Assembly: GCF_001645685.2 (NCBI RefSeq)
Contig: NZ_CP017080.1
Span: forward strand, 1,416,001-1,480,000
Direction of reading: 5' to 3'
DNA length: 64,000 nt
Source: Peribacillus muralis
Lineage (GTDB): Bacteria; Bacillota; Bacilli; Bacillales; DSM-1321
Of the stretch, positions 62,960-64,000 are shown piece after piece. The notes beneath the pieces were generated by a model, which searched no databases, was not told where the DNA came from, and saw only the letters and a program-made list of their open reading frames with translations. A program made the translations under genes and the position numbers. How positions within the stretch are numbered: position 1 is the stretch's first letter; the number at the start of each line of letters is the position of its first letter.

Positions 62960-63619
62960 GTGAAAAAAGAATTTGCTGTGATTGGTCTAGGGCGTTTTGG
63001 CGGCAGTATAGTAAAAACATTGGCGGAAGAAGGATTGGGAGTGCTCGCCATCGATGCCGATGAAGATCGAGTGAATGAATTTGCAAGGATCGCCTCACAT
63101 GCCGTAGTTGGAGATACGACAGATGAAAATGTGCTGAGAAATTTAGGGATTCGTAATTTCGATCATGTCATTGTAGCCATTGGCGAGAATATTCAGGCGA
63201 GTATATTGACGACTCTCATGCTGAAGGAGCTGGGAGTCGGGAATGTTACGGTAAAAGCGCAAAATGATTATCATGAGAAGGTACTTCGGAAAATCGGCGC
63301 TGATTATGTTGTGCATCCCGAACGTGACATGGGGAGGAGAATTGCCCATAATATCGTTTCCAATAATATTCTTGATTATTTGGAGCTGTCCGATGAACAT
63401 TCCATCGTCGAAATAGTTGCAAGCCAAAAGATGAACGGAAACTCCATATTCGACCTTGATATCCGTGCCCACTATGGACTGAATATCGTCGCGATAAAAC
63501 GGGGGAATGAAATCAACGTCTCCCCGCAGGCAAACGATATGATCCATAAGGGTGATATATTGATCGTTATCGGTGCTGATTCAGATATCAATCGTTTTGA
63601 AAAGAAAATCGTGGAATGA
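62960..63619 (+). CDS. ktrC: K+ channel gating protein KtrC
   Basis: The 219-residue RCK protein has an N-terminal nucleotide-binding domain with GLGRFGGSIVKTLAEEG (8-24) and IDAD at the end of strand 2, plus a C-terminal RCK_C domain (about 135-219) that binds c-di-AMP in KtrA/KtrC. It is the cytosolic ring partner of KtrD (4177). GTG start with GGAGGG upstream. In B. subtilis ktrC also neighbours rnjA. Confidence 0.93.
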   Translation: MKKEFAVIGLGRFGGSIVKTLAEEGLGVLAIDADEDRVNEFARIASHAVVGDTTDENVLRNLGIRNFDHVIVAIGENIQASILTTLMLKELGVGNVTVKAQNDYHEKVLRKIGADYVVHPERDMGRRIAHNIVSNNILDYLELSDEHSIVEIVASQKMNGNSIFDLDIRAHYGLNIVAIKRGNEINVSPQANDMIHKGDILIVIGADSDINRFEKKIVE

Positions 63620-63666
63620 AAAAGGGCTGGGCTTAATCATCCGGCCTGACTCTAAGGAAGAACAAA

Positions 63667-63697
63667 AACCCCAGCCGTTTAATGGCTGGGGTTATTA
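63667..63697. terminator. Bidirectional terminator between ktrC and rnjA
   Basis: The perfect stem AACCCCAGCC / GGCTGGGGTT with a 7-base loop has T-runs on both strands, stronger on the minus strand (rnjA). Confidence 0.88.
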
Positions 63698-63701
63698 TTG
63701 T

Positions 63702-64000
63702 TTATTGTACCTCCATGATGATCGGTAGGATCATCGGACGGCGCTTAGTCTTTTCATAAAGGAATGGAGACAATGTATCAGTAATTTCATTTTTAATCTC
63801 GGACCATTGTGTAGTCTTGCGATCCATCACTTTATTCAAATGCTTAGTAATCAAGGATTGGGCATCGCTGATCAGGTCGCCTGATTCCCTCATGTATACA
63901 AACCCGCGAGAGATGATGTCAGGACCCGAAGCAATCTTGAATTCTTTCATATTGATGCTGACAACGACAACGACAAGACCTTCTTCAGACAGGATTCGAC
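63702..64000 (-). CDS. rnjA: Ribonuclease J1, C-terminal part (cut by the window end)
   Basis: The frame is open to the window edge; the last 98 residues of the protein are visible, beginning [40 protein letters not shown] and [37 protein letters not shown] (in parts) match the C-terminal domain of B. subtilis RNase J1, an essential 5'-3' exo- and endoribonuclease of the metallo-beta-lactamase family. The catalytic N-terminus lies beyond the window. Confidence 0.95.
   Translation of the reverse strand, partial: RILSEEGLVVVVVSINMKEFKIASGPDIISRGFVYMRESGDLISDAQSLITKHLNKVMDRKTTQWSEIKNEITDTLSPFLYEKTKRRPMILPIIMEVQ

Noticed and set aside
1..64000. rRNA, tRNA, IS elements or prophage genes
   Set aside because: No cloverleaf-like sequence with CCA-adjacent arms, transposase motif, terminal inverted repeat or phage structural gene was seen in a full read.

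Overview
The window comes from a low-GC, endospore-forming Firmicute of the Bacillaceae. The evidence is an alpha/beta SASP gene, SigI/RsgI, sporulation-type histidine kinases, Spo0E, CcpC and strong AGGAGG ribosome sites. The gene order ykoY-sigI-rsgI-ssp-ktrD ... ykrP-kinE ... kinD-ykvE ... ykvI ... ykvS ... ptsHI ... ykvO-ykwC ... patA ... cheV-ykyB ... ykuE ... ykuI-ykuJ-darB-ccpC-dapH-ykuR ... ktrC-rnjA follows the Bacillus subtilis ykoY-to-ykqC chromosome arc, with insertions and losses. My guess from general resemblance is the Peribacillus / 'B. simplex' group, but I cannot test that. I saw no rRNA, tRNA, IS element, prophage or CRISPR array.

Layout. (1) 0-7 kb: manganese riboswitch and TerC exporter, SigI with its anti-sigma RsgI, a spore DNA-binding SASP, the KtrD potassium channel, and a membrane PAS histidine kinase. 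(2) 7-18 kb: a dense, same-strand acyl-CoA catabolic cluster of eleven enzymes plus a TetR repressor. Two look-alike palindromic operators sit at its two apparent promoters. Its core is an ACAD10/11-type acyl-CoA dehydrogenase, a stand-alone ACAD10/11-type kinase and a ComB-type phosphatase. This suggests degradation of hydroxylated acids through phosphorylated acyl-CoAs and is the most promising little-described system in the window. (3) 18-30 kb: small spore proteins, a B12/radical-SAM enzyme, an O-acyltransferase, KinE-like and KinD-like kinases, a Spo0E phosphatase, a ZIP metal transporter and an MFS exporter. (4) 30-43 kb: an M3 peptidase, YkvI, a lipoprotein, a small sigma factor, a PilZ protein, a secreted nuclease, FetAB, HPr/Enzyme I, a candidate small RNA, two dehydrogenases and a 21-bp tandem repeat. 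(5) 43-64 kb: PatA, CorA, CheV, YkyB (Kre), two fluoride channels, YkuE, an SLC13-type permease, the c-di-GMP protein YkuI, DarB, a DHA2 exporter, CcpC, the DapH/YkuR lysine-pathway pair, KtrC, and the C-terminus of RNase J1.

How the genes fit together. Three Spo0A-pathway kinases and one Spo0E antagonist lie within about 23 kb. KtrD and KtrC, the two halves of one low-affinity K+ channel, sit near opposite ends of the window, and DarB, another c-di-AMP receptor family, is also present. PatA, DapH and YkuR make up the acetylase branch from tetrahydrodipicolinate to diaminopimelate. HPr/EI and CcpC belong to carbon control. Non-coding structure is rich: a riboswitch, about two dozen hairpin terminators, four ~190-bp tandem units at 55.9-56.7 kb with a decayed relative near 45.4 kb, and at least two gene remnants (Dabb-like and TspO-like).
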